Shown here in pieces: positions 1 through 11,007 of a stretch of DNA of 64,000 bases (position 1 is its first letter; each line of letters begins with the position of its first letter). The translations under genes were made by a program, and so were the position numbers. The notes below the pieces were generated by a model that was not told the DNA's origin, searched no databases, and saw nothing but the letters and a program-made list of their open reading frames with translations. Source of the stretch: DASSUW01 sp963759375. GTDB taxonomy: Bacteria > Actinomycetota > Thermoleophilia > Solirubrobacterales > Solirubrobacteraceae. The stretch is taken from positions 124,001 to 188,000 of the forward strand of contig CAVWYY010000004.1 in the NCBI GenBank assembly GCA_963759375.1, written 5' to 3'.

Positions 1-977
1 TCCGGTCCCGGCGTCACGCTCACGCTCCCGGCCGCGGTCGAGGCCGTCGGTGCGGATCGCTGCGCGCAAGCGATGGGCGGATACGCCCCGAGCGGCGTGC
101 GGCTGAGCGTGTTCGACCGCGCGCAGACGGCGCGCGACCAGCTTGGCGGCGACCTGTCGTGGCTGCCCGCGTCGATGTACGCGCCGGGCACAGCCCGCCA
201 GGTCGGTCCCGGGCTCCATCTCGTGCTCGCCGGCGTCACCGAGCAGCCGTGCGCCGACAAGCAGGTCTTCCAGGCGGGTGCGTGCGTGGTCGTCGGTCGG
301 CAGGCGGGCGCTGCTTCACGGGCGCCCAGATCGCGAGCGGCGCGGCCGTCACGGCGTTCCGCGGGACGGCCTACGGGATCGTCCCGGACGGCATCGCGTC
401 GGTCGACCTGAGCTGGGACGGCGGCGGCGCCAGTGGCACGGTGCGGGACAACGCGTACGCGATCGAGGGCGTCCCGGCCGGCAAGCGAGTGCACGTCGAG
501 CCGTCCGGCGAGGCCGCGGGATGCACGCCGTCGGCGGCCGCGTACGACGCCGCGCCGGCGTTGCGGCTGCCGGCCGAGGGCACGCCGCCGCGCACGCTCG
601 ACGCGGCGATGCAACAGCTCGGGTCGCGCGGCGACTGGCTCGCCCACGCGCGCCACTTCACGACCCGCTCGGGCCTCGAGATCTGGGTCGCGCCCGACAT
701 GCCGTGCGACCGCGCCGACCAGCGGGCCGAGCAGGTGTGCCTCCTGGTGGTGGCCGCTGACCGGCCGGGTCCGGTGTGCGAGACGCCGGCTGAGATCGCA
801 CAGCAAGGCGGCTTGGTCGAATCCGGGCGCATCGTCGCCGGGTTCGCCCCCGCCGGCAAGCGGACGGCCGAGATCCGCACCGTCGGGAGCAACGACGTGG
901 AGCTGGTCGCCATCGAGCACGGCGTGTTCGCCACAGACGACATCAAGGGAACGGTCGCGGACGTCCGTATGCGATAG
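1..977 (+). pseudogene. Hypothetical protein, 5'-truncated and frameshifted
   Basis: I do not recognise the family. One frame is open from base 1 to about 303 and reads as a credible protein ending ...CVVVGRQ. Sense then continues in the -1 frame (GRCFTGAQIASG...) to a TAG at 975-977. One base appears to be missing, or two extra, around 300-309. The product is rich in Gly, Ala and Val, has several spaced cysteines, and the second half contains two repeated-looking beta-rich stretches (SVDLSWDGG; AEIRTVGSNDVEL). This suggests an extracytoplasmic beta-sandwich protein, but that is inference. The true start lies outside the window. The stop codon sits inside the palindrome that precedes the next gene. 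Confidence 0.55.
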
Positions 978-988
978 CATACGGACGT
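961..988. promoter_or_regulatory. Perfect 12-bp inverted repeat between two genes
   Basis: ACGTCCGTATGC (961-972), a GATA spacer, then its exact reverse complement GCATACGGACGT (977-988). The repeat spans the stop codon of the upstream gene and ends one base before the ATG of the methyltransferase at 989, so no Shine-Dalgarno fits in front of that gene unless it is inside the hairpin. It could be an operator, a translation-controlling hairpin or a terminator; there is no T-tract. Confidence 0.6.
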
Positions 989-1741
989 ATGCCGCCCCGT
1001 GACTGGAACGCCGACTCATACGAGCGGGTGTCGGCGCCGCTCGAGGCGATGGGCCGTGACGTGCTCGACCGCCTCGAGCTGCACGGCGACGAGCGGGTGC
1101 TCGACGCCGGCTGCGGCACCGGGCGCGTGACCGCCGCGCTGGTCGAGCGCCTCCCGCACGGCGAGGTCGTCGCGGTGGATGGCTCGCCGGCGATGGTCGA
1201 GCAGGCGCGCGAGCGGCTCGGCGACAGCGCCGACGTGCGCGTAGCGGACCTGCTGGAGCTGACGCTCGACCCGCCGGCCGACGCGGTCCTCTCGACGGCG
1301 ACCTTCCACTGGATCAAGGACCACGACCGGTTGTTCGAGCGCCTGCTCGGCGCCCTCCGGCCCGGCGGCCGGCTGGTCGCCCAGTGCGGCGGCGCCGGCA
1401 ACGTCGCGGCGCTCGACGCGGCGGCGAAGCGGATCGGGGCGCAAGAGCCTTACGCGAGCGCGCTCGGCGACTGGGAGGGACCGTGGAACTTCGCCTCGCC
1501 CGCGGAGACCGAGGAGCGGCTGCGGCGGCTCGGCTGGGTCGACGTCTGGACCTGGTCGTTCCCCGTCCGGGTCGAGCCCGACGACCCGCACGAGTATCTC
1601 GGCACGGTGGCGCTCGGGTCGCACATCGACCGGCTCGATCCGGACCTCCGCGACCCCTTCGTGGAGGCCGTCCTGGCGGAGCTCCCGGAGCCCGTCGTCG
1701 AGTACGTACGCCTCAACATCCTGGCTCGCCGGCCTTCATAG
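989..1741 (+). CDS. Class I SAM-dependent methyltransferase, trans-aconitate methyltransferase-like
   Basis: A 250-residue cytosolic methyltransferase. SAM-binding motif I is VLDAGCGTG (residues 37-45) and the acidic residue of motif II is in AVDGS (62-66). The segment TFHWIKDHDRLF followed by LRPGG (about 105-127) resembles trans-aconitate 2-methyltransferase and related Methyltransf_25/11 proteins. The acceptor substrate cannot be told from sequence. The ATG at 989 lies directly after a perfect palindrome (961-988). Its stop is 12 bp from the TTG start of mfd in the same frame, so the two are probably cotranscribed. Confidence 0.85.
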   Translation: MPPRDWNADSYERVSAPLEAMGRDVLDRLELHGDERVLDAGCGTGRVTAALVERLPHGEVVAVDGSPAMVEQARERLGDSADVRVADLLELTLDPPADAVLSTATFHWIKDHDRLFERLLGALRPGGRLVAQCGGAGNVAALDAAAKRIGAQEPYASALGDWEGPWNFASPAETEERLRRLGWVDVWTWSFPVRVEPDDPHEYLGTVALGSHIDRLDPDLRDPFVEAVLAELPEPVVEYVRLNILARRPS

Positions 1742-1753
1742 ACTCAGAGGGCT

Positions 1754-5077
<3,324 letters not shown>

Positions 5078-5184
5078 AGGTTCACTAACAGGCGGGGAAT
5101 CGCCGAAAAAGGCCGCTACCATGCGCAAGCCGTGGAGGGCGCCAAGCCCGGTTGCGCGCCGCATGCGCGAGCCGGCAGTCCCCG

Positions 5185-5190
5185 TATAAA
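5185..5190 (+). promoter_or_regulatory. Possible -10 element upstream of the PpiC lipoprotein
   Basis: TATAAA lies in an otherwise GC-rich 139-bp gap between mfd and the PpiC gene, 26 bases before the ATG at 5217. No convincing -35 hexamer is seen at the usual distance, so the call rests on the -10 alone. Confidence 0.3.
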
Positions 5191-5216
5191 CGTCTCCCCT
5201 CCCGACTGAGTTTCTC

Positions 5217-6359
5217 ATGACTAAGGCAGTCCGACTTGTTCTGGCCCTCTGCGCCCTCGCCGCCGTCGTCGCGGTCGGAGCCGGCTGCGGCGGCGTGCCC
5301 GGAAATGCCGTCGCGGAAGTCGACGGCACGTCGATCGACAAGGACCAGTTCAACCACTGGATGAACGTCGCGGCGAAGCAGCAGACGCAGGGTGGAGGCG
5401 GCACGGTGCCGGACGCGCCCGACTACACGAAGTGCGTCGCCGAGAAGCGCAAGACCGCGCCGAAGCCGGCCAAGGGCCAGCCGAAGACCACCGACGAGCA
5501 GCTCAAGAAGCAGTGCGAGCAGGAGTACCAGCAGCTCCGCGACCAGGTGATGCAGCTGCTGACGTCGTTCCAGTGGATCGAGGGCGAGGCCGAGGAGCAG
5601 GGCGTCAAGGTCTCCGACGCGGAGGTCAAGAAGACCTTCGAGGAGCAGAAGAAGCAGAGCTTCCCGAAGGACGCCGACTACCAGAAGTTCCTCAAGGACT
5701 ACGACCAGACGGAGGACGACATCCTCCAGCGCATCAAGCTCGACCTGCTGTCGAACAAGATCCGCGACAAGATCATCAAGGGCAAGGACAAGGTGTCCGA
5801 CGCCCAGATCGAGGACTTCTACAACAAGAACAAGGCGCGCTTCGCGCAGCCCGAGCGGCGTGACCTGCGGATCGTCCTGACCAAGACCGAGGCCAAGGCC
5901 AACCAGGCCAAGGCCGCGCTCGAGAACGGCGAGTCGTGGAAGTCGGTCGCCAAGCAGTACTCGATCGACGAGGCGTCCAAGGCGCAGGGCGGCAAGCTCC
6001 CGGCGCAGTCCGAGGGCACGCTCGAGAAGTCGCTCAACGACGCGGTCTTCAAGGCCAAGAAGGGCGAGGTCGTCGGCCCGGTCAAGACGCAGTTCGGCTG
6101 GTACGTGTTCGAGGTCGAGAAGGTCCAGAAGGCCACGCAGCAGTCGCTCGAGCAGGCCAAGGAGACGATCAAGCAGACGCTGGCATCACAGAACCAGCAG
6201 AAGGCGCTCGACAAGTTCGTGTCCGACTTCCAGAAGAAGTGGAAGGAGCGCACGGAGTGCCGCGACGGCTACGAGACCCAGGTCTGCAAGGGCACGAAGG
6301 CGACGCCGACGCCGAGCGCGCCGGCCGGCGCGCAGCCCACGGCGACACCGCAGCAGTAG
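5217..6359 (+). CDS. Peptidyl-prolyl isomerase lipoprotein (SurA/PrsA-like, PpiC domain)
   Basis: 380 residues. A type II signal peptide ends AVGAGC, with the lipidated cysteine at residue 24, so the protein should be anchored outside the cytoplasmic membrane. A SurA-like helical region rich in Lys, Gln and Glu (about 30-205) is followed by a parvulin domain (about 212-305: LRIVLTKTEAKAN..., GGKLP, GEVVGPVKTQFGWYVFEV). The tail is Thr/Pro/Ala-rich. Parvulin lipoproteins of this kind help fold secreted proteins. The ATG is in a clear gap after mfd, and mazG begins on the base after its stop. Confidence 0.9.
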   Translation: MTKAVRLVLALCALAAVVAVGAGCGGVPGNAVAEVDGTSIDKDQFNHWMNVAAKQQTQGGGGTVPDAPDYTKCVAEKRKTAPKPAKGQPKTTDEQLKKQCEQEYQQLRDQVMQLLTSFQWIEGEAEEQGVKVSDAEVKKTFEEQKKQSFPKDADYQKFLKDYDQTEDDILQRIKLDLLSNKIRDKIIKGKDKVSDAQIEDFYNKNKARFAQPERRDLRIVLTKTEAKANQAKAALENGESWKSVAKQYSIDEASKAQGGKLPAQSEGTLEKSLNDAVFKAKKGEVVGPVKTQFGWYVFEVEKVQKATQQSLEQAKETIKQTLASQNQQKALDKFVSDFQKKWKERTECRDGYETQVCKGTKATPTPSAPAGAQPTATPQQ

Positions 6360-7142
6360 GTGCCGCCGGAAGACGAGAGGGATGTCGAGGCGCTCCGGCG
6401 CCTCGACGCGTTAACGCGCCGGCTGCGGCGCGAGTGCCCCTGGGACCGCGAGCAGGACGAGCGCTCGATCGTGCCCCACACGGTCGAGGAGGCGTATGAG
6501 CTGGCAGCCGCGGCGCACGCCGGCGACGACGCGAAGCTGCTCGACGAGCTGGGCGACGTGTTGTTCCAGGTGCACTTCCTGTCGCTGCTGCTCGAGGAGC
6601 GCGGCGCGGGGTCGCTGGCCGACGTGGCCGAGCACGTCCGGCAGAAGCTGATCCGCCGCCACCCGCATGTGTTCGGCGAGGTCGAGGCCGAGACGGCAGG
6701 CCAGGTGCTGCGCAACTGGGATGCGATCAAGGCCACCGAGCCGGGCCGCGAGCCCGGGATCTTCGGCGAGGTGCCGGAGAACCTGCCCGGGCCGCTGTAC
6801 GCGCGCAAGGTGCAGCGCCGCGCGGCGACCAGCGGGTTCGACTTCGAGCACGTGCCGTACGACGCCGTGGAGGGCGAGCTCGAGGAGCTGCGCGCCGCGG
6901 AGGGCGACCGCGAGGCCGCGTTCCACGAGGTCGGCGACGTGCTGTTCGCGGCCGTCAACGTGGCGCGCAAGCTCAAGGTCGACCCCGAGCTGGCGCTGCG
7001 CGCCGCCGCCGAGCGCTTCCGCGGGCGCGTGCAGGGCGCGGCCGACCTGGCCGCAGGCGACGGCAACGCTTGGCAGGATCTGGGACCCGAGGAGCAGCTC
7101 GGCTACTACGCACGCGCCCGCATGAACGAGGAGTCCTCTTGA
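6360..7142 (+). CDS. mazG: Nucleoside triphosphate pyrophosphohydrolase MazG
   Basis: 260 residues, starting at GTG 6360 directly after the PpiC stop. MazG hydrolyses (d)NTPs to monophosphates and pyrophosphate, clearing aberrant nucleotides. CPWDREQ (26-32), EEAYE (43-47) and DELGDVL (62-68) form the classic metal-binding alpha-helical site. A second, weaker MazG repeat is visible near the C-terminus (EVGDVLFAAVNVARKL), giving the usual tandem architecture. Its stop overlaps the eno start (TTGA), so the two should be translationally coupled. Confidence 0.95.
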   Translation: MPPEDERDVEALRRLDALTRRLRRECPWDREQDERSIVPHTVEEAYELAAAAHAGDDAKLLDELGDVLFQVHFLSLLLEERGAGSLADVAEHVRQKLIRRHPHVFGEVEAETAGQVLRNWDAIKATEPGREPGIFGEVPENLPGPLYARKVQRRAATSGFDFEHVPYDAVEGELEELRAAEGDREAAFHEVGDVLFAAVNVARKLKVDPELALRAAAERFRGRVQGAADLAAGDGNAWQDLGPEEQLGYYARARMNEESS

Positions 7143-8413
7143 GCCAGATCGAGACCGTCCACGCCCGCCAGATCCTCGACTCCCGCGGCAACCCGACGGT
7201 GGAGGTCGACCTGGCGCTGCGCTCGGGCGCCCAGGGCCGCGCCGCAGTGCCGTCCGGCGCGTCGACCGGCGAGTTCGAGGCCACCGAGCTGCGCGACGGC
7301 GGCGACGCCTTCGGCGGCAAGGGCGTGACCAAGGCCGTCGCCAACGTCAACGGCGAGATCGCCGACGCCGTGCGCGGCACCGACGCGCTCGACCAGTCGG
7401 GGCTCGACAAGGCGCTGATCGACCTCGACGGCACGCCCAACAAGTCACGCCTCGGCGCCAACGCGATCCTCGGCGTCTCGCTCGCTGCGGCCCGCGCCGC
7501 GGCCGCGGAGGAGAGCCTGCCGCTGTGGCGGTACCTGGGCGGCGAGAGCGCCCGCGTGCTTCCCGTGCCGATGATGAACGTGCTCAACGGCGGCGCGCAC
7601 GCCGACAACTCGGTCGACTTCCAGGAGTTCATGGTCGTCCCGGTCGGCGCCGGCTCGTTCGCCGACTGCCTGCGCATGGGCGCCGAGGTGTTCCACGCGC
7701 TCAAGAAGACGCTCGGCGCGCGCAAGCTCGGCACCGCGGTGGGCGACGAGGGCGGCTTCGCGCCCGACCTGGAGTCCAACGAGGCGGCCCTCGGCGCGCT
7801 GATCGAGGGCATCGAGGCGGCCGGCTACACGCCGGGCGACGACGTGGCGATCGCGCTCGACCCGGCGGTCAGCGAGATCTACAAGGGCGGCGTCTACGAC
7901 CTCGAGCACGAGGGGCGCAAGCTGGCCGCCGACGAGCTCGCCTCCTACTGGGCCGACCTGGCCGGCCGCTACCCGATCCTGTCGATCGAGGACGGCATGG
8001 ACGAGGAGGACTGGGACGGCTGGAAGGCGCTGACCGACAGGATCGGCGAACGCGTCCAGCTGGTCGGAGACGACCTGTTCGTGACCAACACCGAGCGGCT
8101 GAAGCGCGGCATCGACTCCGGGGTGGCGAACTCGATCCTCATCAAGGTCAACCAGATCGGCACGCTGTCGGAGACGCTGGCGGCGATCGACATGGCGCGC
8201 GGCGCCGGCTACACCGCGGTGATGTCGCACCGGTCGGGGGAGACCGAGGACACGACGATCGCCGACCTGGCGGTGGCGACCGGCTGCGGGCAGATCAAGA
8301 CCGGCGCGCCGTCGCGCTCGGACCGCGTGGCGAAGTACAACCAGCTGCTGCGGATCGAGGAGGTGCTCGGCTCCGACGCCGAGTTCCCGGGCCGGTCCGT
8401 GTTCCGCTCCTGA
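7139..8413 (+). CDS. eno: Enolase
   Basis: 424 residues, standard length. It converts 2-phosphoglycerate to phosphoenolpyruvate in glycolysis. Recognisable motifs are RQILDSRGNPTVEV at the N-terminus, PSGASTG, GDEGGFAP (catalytic Glu), SIEDGMDEEDWDGW (Mg ligand), LVGDDLFVTN, the catalytic-lysine region ILIKVNQIGTLSE and the signature MSHRSGETEDTTIADLAV. TTG 7139 is chosen over a longer reading frame because it gives the conserved N-terminus, follows GAGGAG at a suitable distance and overlaps the mazG stop by four bases. Confidence 0.97.
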   Translation: MSQIETVHARQILDSRGNPTVEVDLALRSGAQGRAAVPSGASTGEFEATELRDGGDAFGGKGVTKAVANVNGEIADAVRGTDALDQSGLDKALIDLDGTPNKSRLGANAILGVSLAAARAAAAEESLPLWRYLGGESARVLPVPMMNVLNGGAHADNSVDFQEFMVVPVGAGSFADCLRMGAEVFHALKKTLGARKLGTAVGDEGGFAPDLESNEAALGALIEGIEAAGYTPGDDVAIALDPAVSEIYKGGVYDLEHEGRKLAADELASYWADLAGRYPILSIEDGMDEEDWDGWKALTDRIGERVQLVGDDLFVTNTERLKRGIDSGVANSILIKVNQIGTLSETLAAIDMARGAGYTAVMSHRSGETEDTTIADLAVATGCGQIKTGAPSRSDRVAKYNQLLRIEEVLGSDAEFPGRSVFRS

Positions 8414-8464
8414 ACGATCCCTTTCAGAGGAAGGTCCCGTCCGTCGTCGAACGAAGGCGGTGGC

Positions 8465-8755
8465 ATGGAGCGCCGTATCACCAGGATCCGCTGGGACCGC
8501 GTCGGCCGCTGGGCCCTGATCGTGGTCCTCGGGTTCGTCGTCTACCTCTACATCGGTCCCGCCGCGAGCTGGGTCTCCGCGTACAAGGAGGCCAAGCGCA
8601 AGCGCAGCGATGTCGCCGCGCTGCGGGCCGAGAACGAGCGCCTGCGCGAGCGCCGGCGCGACCTCAAGGACCCCGCCTCGCTCGAGCGCGAGGCGCGCCG
8701 GCTCGGCATGGTCAAAGCCGGCGAGAAGTCCTACGTGATCCAGGACCTCCCGTAG
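8465..8755 (+). CDS. Septum formation initiator (FtsB/DivIC family)
   Basis: 96 residues. A short basic cytosolic N-terminus is followed by one membrane helix (about 17-36, ALIVVLGFVVYLYIG) and a heptad-rich coiled coil (about 45-75, with RAENERLRERRRDL). The end contains LEREARRLGMVKAGEKSYVI, the conserved C-terminal motif of DivIC/FtsB. Such proteins bridge FtsQ and FtsL in the divisome. An AAGGCGG box precedes the ATG. It follows eno by 51 bp, the common actinobacterial arrangement. Confidence 0.88.
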   Translation: MERRITRIRWDRVGRWALIVVLGFVVYLYIGPAASWVSAYKEAKRKRSDVAALRAENERLRERRRDLKDPASLEREARRLGMVKAGEKSYVIQDLP

Positions 8756-8759
8756 TCAG

Positions 8760-9086
8760 CTACTCGTCGTAGCTGAGGCGCCGGCCGCCCGCGTAGTCGG
8801 ACGCGCCGCGCAGGTAGCGGCCGAACGCCGCGTCGCCGACGGTCCTGACGTCCCACGCGTAGGGGTCCTCGGGCGCCACGCGGACCGCGACGTCGACCGT
8901 CCAGTCCGTGCCCCGGTCGTAGAGGTCGGCCAGCTCCTGGGCGGTGAAGCGGCCGCCGAGGCGGCGCCGCAGCTCGGCCTCGATCGCCTGCGTCACACGC
9001 TCGAGCATGCGCTGCTGCTCGGCGGGCGCCTCGGCCAGCCGGCGCTCGCCGTCCTGCCACTGCGCGAGCGCGGTGTCGAAGCTCAT
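8760..9086 (-). CDS. Conserved hypothetical protein, 108 aa
   Basis: No function recognised. The N-terminal half is helical and charged (EQQRMLERVTQAIEAELRRRL). It is followed by GRFTAQELADLYDRGTDW and a Tyr/Asp-rich C-terminus ending RLSYDE. No signal peptide or membrane segment is seen. ATG 9086 is chosen because it overlaps the stop of the upstream GNAT gene as ATGA, implying coupled translation. The stop lies 4 bp from the convergent FtsB-like gene. Confidence 0.75.
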   Translation of the reverse strand: MSFDTALAQWQDGERRLAEAPAEQQRMLERVTQAIEAELRRRLGGRFTAQELADLYDRGTDWTVDVAVRVAPEDPYAWDVRTVGDAAFGRYLRGASDYAGGRRLSYDE

Positions 9087-9862
9087 CCGGGCCTCCGCGT
9101 GAAGACGTGCTGCAGCCACACGGTCGCGAAGCCGAGCCGCTCGTACAGCCGCTTGGCGTCGGCCTCGTCGTCGGCGACGATCAGCGTCGCCGGAGCGCCG
9201 GCGCGCCGTGTCGCCGCCGATACCAGCGCACCGCCGATGCCGCCCCCGCGCTGCGAGTCGGTGACGTACACCTGCTCCACCTCGGCGGTGTCGTCGCGGC
9301 GGCCGAAGGTCGCGAAGCCCACCGGAGTGCCGCGGTCATCGCGGGCGATGACCGCGCGCGAGCCGCGCAGGTGGGCGACCGTGTCCTCGTGCTCGGCGAA
9401 GCGGCGGGCGGCGGCCGGGTCGGTCGCCCACGGCGCCGTGGCCGCCCACTCCAGCCGCAGGTCGACCGTCGCCGGGAACGGAACCTCCTCGAGGTCCGGG
9501 CCGGCCGGCAGCGGGCCGTCGAGCATGAGCCAGGCGAGCCGCTCGGCCGCCCAGCCCAGCGCTTCGAAGCCCGGGCGCAGCCGCGCGCCGGCCTTCTCGT
9601 CCTCGACCTCGACCTGGCGATGGCCGAGGTCGCCCTGCAGCACGTCGGCGGTGTGGACCAGCGCGTCGGCGCTGATGCCGGTGTCCGGGCCCTCGAGACG
9701 CAGGCTGTTGTAGTTCCAGAACGTGGGCATGCTCGTGCAGCGCACCAGCGTGCCGTGCTCGGTCCGCTCGACCACGTCGCAGATGCGCGCGTGCTCGGCG
9801 TGCCGCCAGGCGATCGCCCGCTCGCGGGCGCCGCCGTCAATCCTCGTCGTCGTCCTCGCCAC
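9083..9862 (-). CDS. GNAT-family N-acetyltransferase
   Basis: 259 residues. The C-terminal half is a GNAT fold: VGFATFGRRDDTAEVEQVYVTD, then the acetyl-CoA pyrophosphate loop QRGGGIGGAL, and LYERLGFATVW near the end. The N-terminal ~130 residues (PTFWNYNSLRLEG...) look like a degenerate second GNAT-like lobe. The acceptor is unknown. The GTG start at 9862 overlaps the end of the upstream HTH protein gene by 26 bases, and the stop overlaps the downstream gene, so three minus-strand genes form one unit. Confidence 0.82.
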   Translation of the reverse strand: MARTTTRIDGGARERAIAWRHAEHARICDVVERTEHGTLVRCTSMPTFWNYNSLRLEGPDTGISADALVHTADVLQGDLGHRQVEVEDEKAGARLRPGFEALGWAAERLAWLMLDGPLPAGPDLEEVPFPATVDLRLEWAATAPWATDPAAARRFAEHEDTVAHLRGSRAVIARDDRGTPVGFATFGRRDDTAEVEQVYVTDSQRGGGIGGALVSAATRRAGAPATLIVADDEADAKRLYERLGFATVWLQHVFTRRPG

Positions 9863-10409
9863 CGCCGGCGCGGCGGATCACGATCTGGTCCTCTTCGATC
9901 GTGATCTCGACGGGACGGTGCCCCGCCCAGTGCTCGGCGTAGACCGGATCGTCCTGGACGGCGGGATCGAGCCACAGGCCGTAGCCCTCCTCGCCGTGGT
10001 CGAAGGTGCCCTCGAGCGGGCGCGAGGTCGCTGAGCGGCGCCGCGTGCGGCCGCCACTGCGGCTGCGGCGGGGCTTCTTGGGCTTCTCCTCCTCCACGTC
10101 GGCGGACTCCTCCTCCTCGGCGGCCTTGCGAGCGGCCTCCTCGGCCGCCTTGGCCTCCTCCTCGGCGCGCCGCGCGGCCTCCTCCTCGAGCTCGGCCGCG
10201 ATGGCAGCGTCGTCTTCGGCGCGAAGGTCGACCTCTTCCATGGATGCCCCCGGGTCGTTACCGTCTGCCTCCAGATCCTGTTCGCGTTTGAACGCCTGGA
10301 TCTGCTGAACGGTTACGTCCAACTGGTGAGCTATCCATGCGTCGGTGCGACCCTGTCGCACCCACCCTCGGATCTGGTTAAGCTGAGGACGCAGGGACCG
10401 GCGACTCAT
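9837..10409 (-). CDS. Helix-turn-helix protein with Ala/Glu-rich coiled coil
   Basis: 190 residues from ATG 10409. The N-terminus (QLNQIRGWVRQGRTDAWIAH through VTVQQIQAFKRE) looks like a small DNA-binding HTH. A long Ala/Glu/Lys-rich helix follows (about 65-115), then a basic Arg/Ser-rich linker and a compact C-terminal domain (FDHGEEGYGLWLDPAVQDDP, VEITIEEDQIVIRR). The longer frame upstream of 10409 is rejected because it runs into the csrA promoter region. It is divergent from csrA. The role is unknown; the layout suggests a chromosome- or RNA-associated regulator. Confidence 0.7.
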   Translation of the reverse strand: MSRRSLRPQLNQIRGWVRQGRTDAWIAHQLDVTVQQIQAFKREQDLEADGNDPGASMEEVDLRAEDDAAIAAELEEEAARRAEEEAKAAEEAARKAAEEEESADVEEEKPKKPRRSRSGGRTRRRSATSRPLEGTFDHGEEGYGLWLDPAVQDDPVYAEHWAGHRPVEITIEEDQIVIRRAGGGEDDDED

Positions 10410-10463
10410 GAGAGGCCGGTAGGCTAGCGCAAGAGGGGTCAGGGGCTTCGGGTGCAGGCCCCA

Positions 10464-10492
10464 TTGGAGATACGCCGAATGAGCACTAACCT
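10464..10492 (+). promoter_or_regulatory. Putative sigma-70-type promoter of csrA
   Basis: TTGGAG (10464-10469), 17 bp, TAACCT (10487-10492), about 36 bases before the csrA ATG and inside the gap to the divergent HTH gene. Spacing is canonical; the -10 is a fair match. Confidence 0.4.
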
Positions 10493-10528
10493 CGCCCGAG
10501 CCTCGAGAAACGCCAGGGAGGCGGCGCC

Positions 10529-10762
10529 ATGCTGGTTCTGACACGCAAGTCCAACCAATCGATCATGATCGGTGATGACATCGAGGTGTCTGTGCTGTCG
10601 ATCATGGGGGAGAAGGTCCGGATCGGTATCCAGGCCCCGCGGGACATCCCGGTGTTCCGTAAGGAGGTCTACCTGGAGATCCAGCAGGAGAACGTCGCCG
10701 CCGGCGCGTCGGCCCGCGCCGAAGTGGACGATGCTTTGAAGCGGCTCTCGAGCCGCTCCTAG
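10529..10762 (+). CDS. csrA: Carbon storage regulator CsrA
   Basis: 77 residues. CsrA is a homodimeric RNA-binding protein that blocks or alters translation at GGA motifs and controls flagellin and carbon metabolism. The N-terminus MLVLTRKSNQSIMIGDDIEV, the core VRIGIQAPRDIPVFRKEVY and the helix EIQQENV are fully conserved, including the basic RNA-binding Arg of strand 1. A strong AGGGAGG lies before the ATG. CsrA is uncommon in Actinobacteria outside flagellated deep-branching lineages. Its usual partner FliW and flagellar genes are not in this window. The gene ends in a 7-bp inverted repeat. Confidence 0.97.
   Translation: MLVLTRKSNQSIMIGDDIEVSVLSIMGEKVRIGIQAPRDIPVFRKEVYLEIQQENVAAGASARAEVDDALKRLSSRS
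10740..10757. terminator. Hairpin at the end of csrA
   Basis: AGCGGCT (10740-10746), CTCG loop, AGCCGCT (10751-10757), inside the last codons of csrA and just before the convergent stop at 10765. No T-run follows, so termination is inferred from position. Confidence 0.35.
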
Positions 10763-10764
10763 CG

Positions 10765-11004
10765 CTACTGCATCACGTAGTAGAGCGTCTGGAACATCGC
10801 GATCGTCACCACGACAGCGGTGGCGATCAGCACCATGAGCACAAGGAAGAAGCGCGCCGTGCCATGGCGGTGCGTGCGGGCGACGTGGCGGTGGCGGGCA
10901 CGCTGCTCGGCGTGACGCCGTAGGCGATCACGCCGCTCGCGATCCTCCTCGATCTCCTCGAAGAAGGCCTCTTCGATCTCCGCAATGCTCTGCCGCATCC
11001 GCAT
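10765..11004 (-). CDS. Small single-pass membrane protein, 79 aa
   Basis: An N-terminal acidic then Arg/His-rich amphipathic region (residues 1-48, EEAFFEEIEEDRERRDRLRR) is followed by one hydrophobic helix (about 50-74, FFLVLMVLIATAVVVTIAMF) and a short LYYVMQ end. The topology predicts an inner-membrane protein with a cytosolic coiled coil. Family unknown. It lies 3 bp downstream of the DUF2090 aldolase on the same strand, so it is probably cotranscribed. Confidence 0.7.
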   Translation of the reverse strand: MRMRQSIAEIEEAFFEEIEEDRERRDRLRRHAEQRARHRHVARTHRHGTARFFLVLMVLIATAVVVTIAMFQTLYYVMQ

Positions 11005-11007
11005 GGC

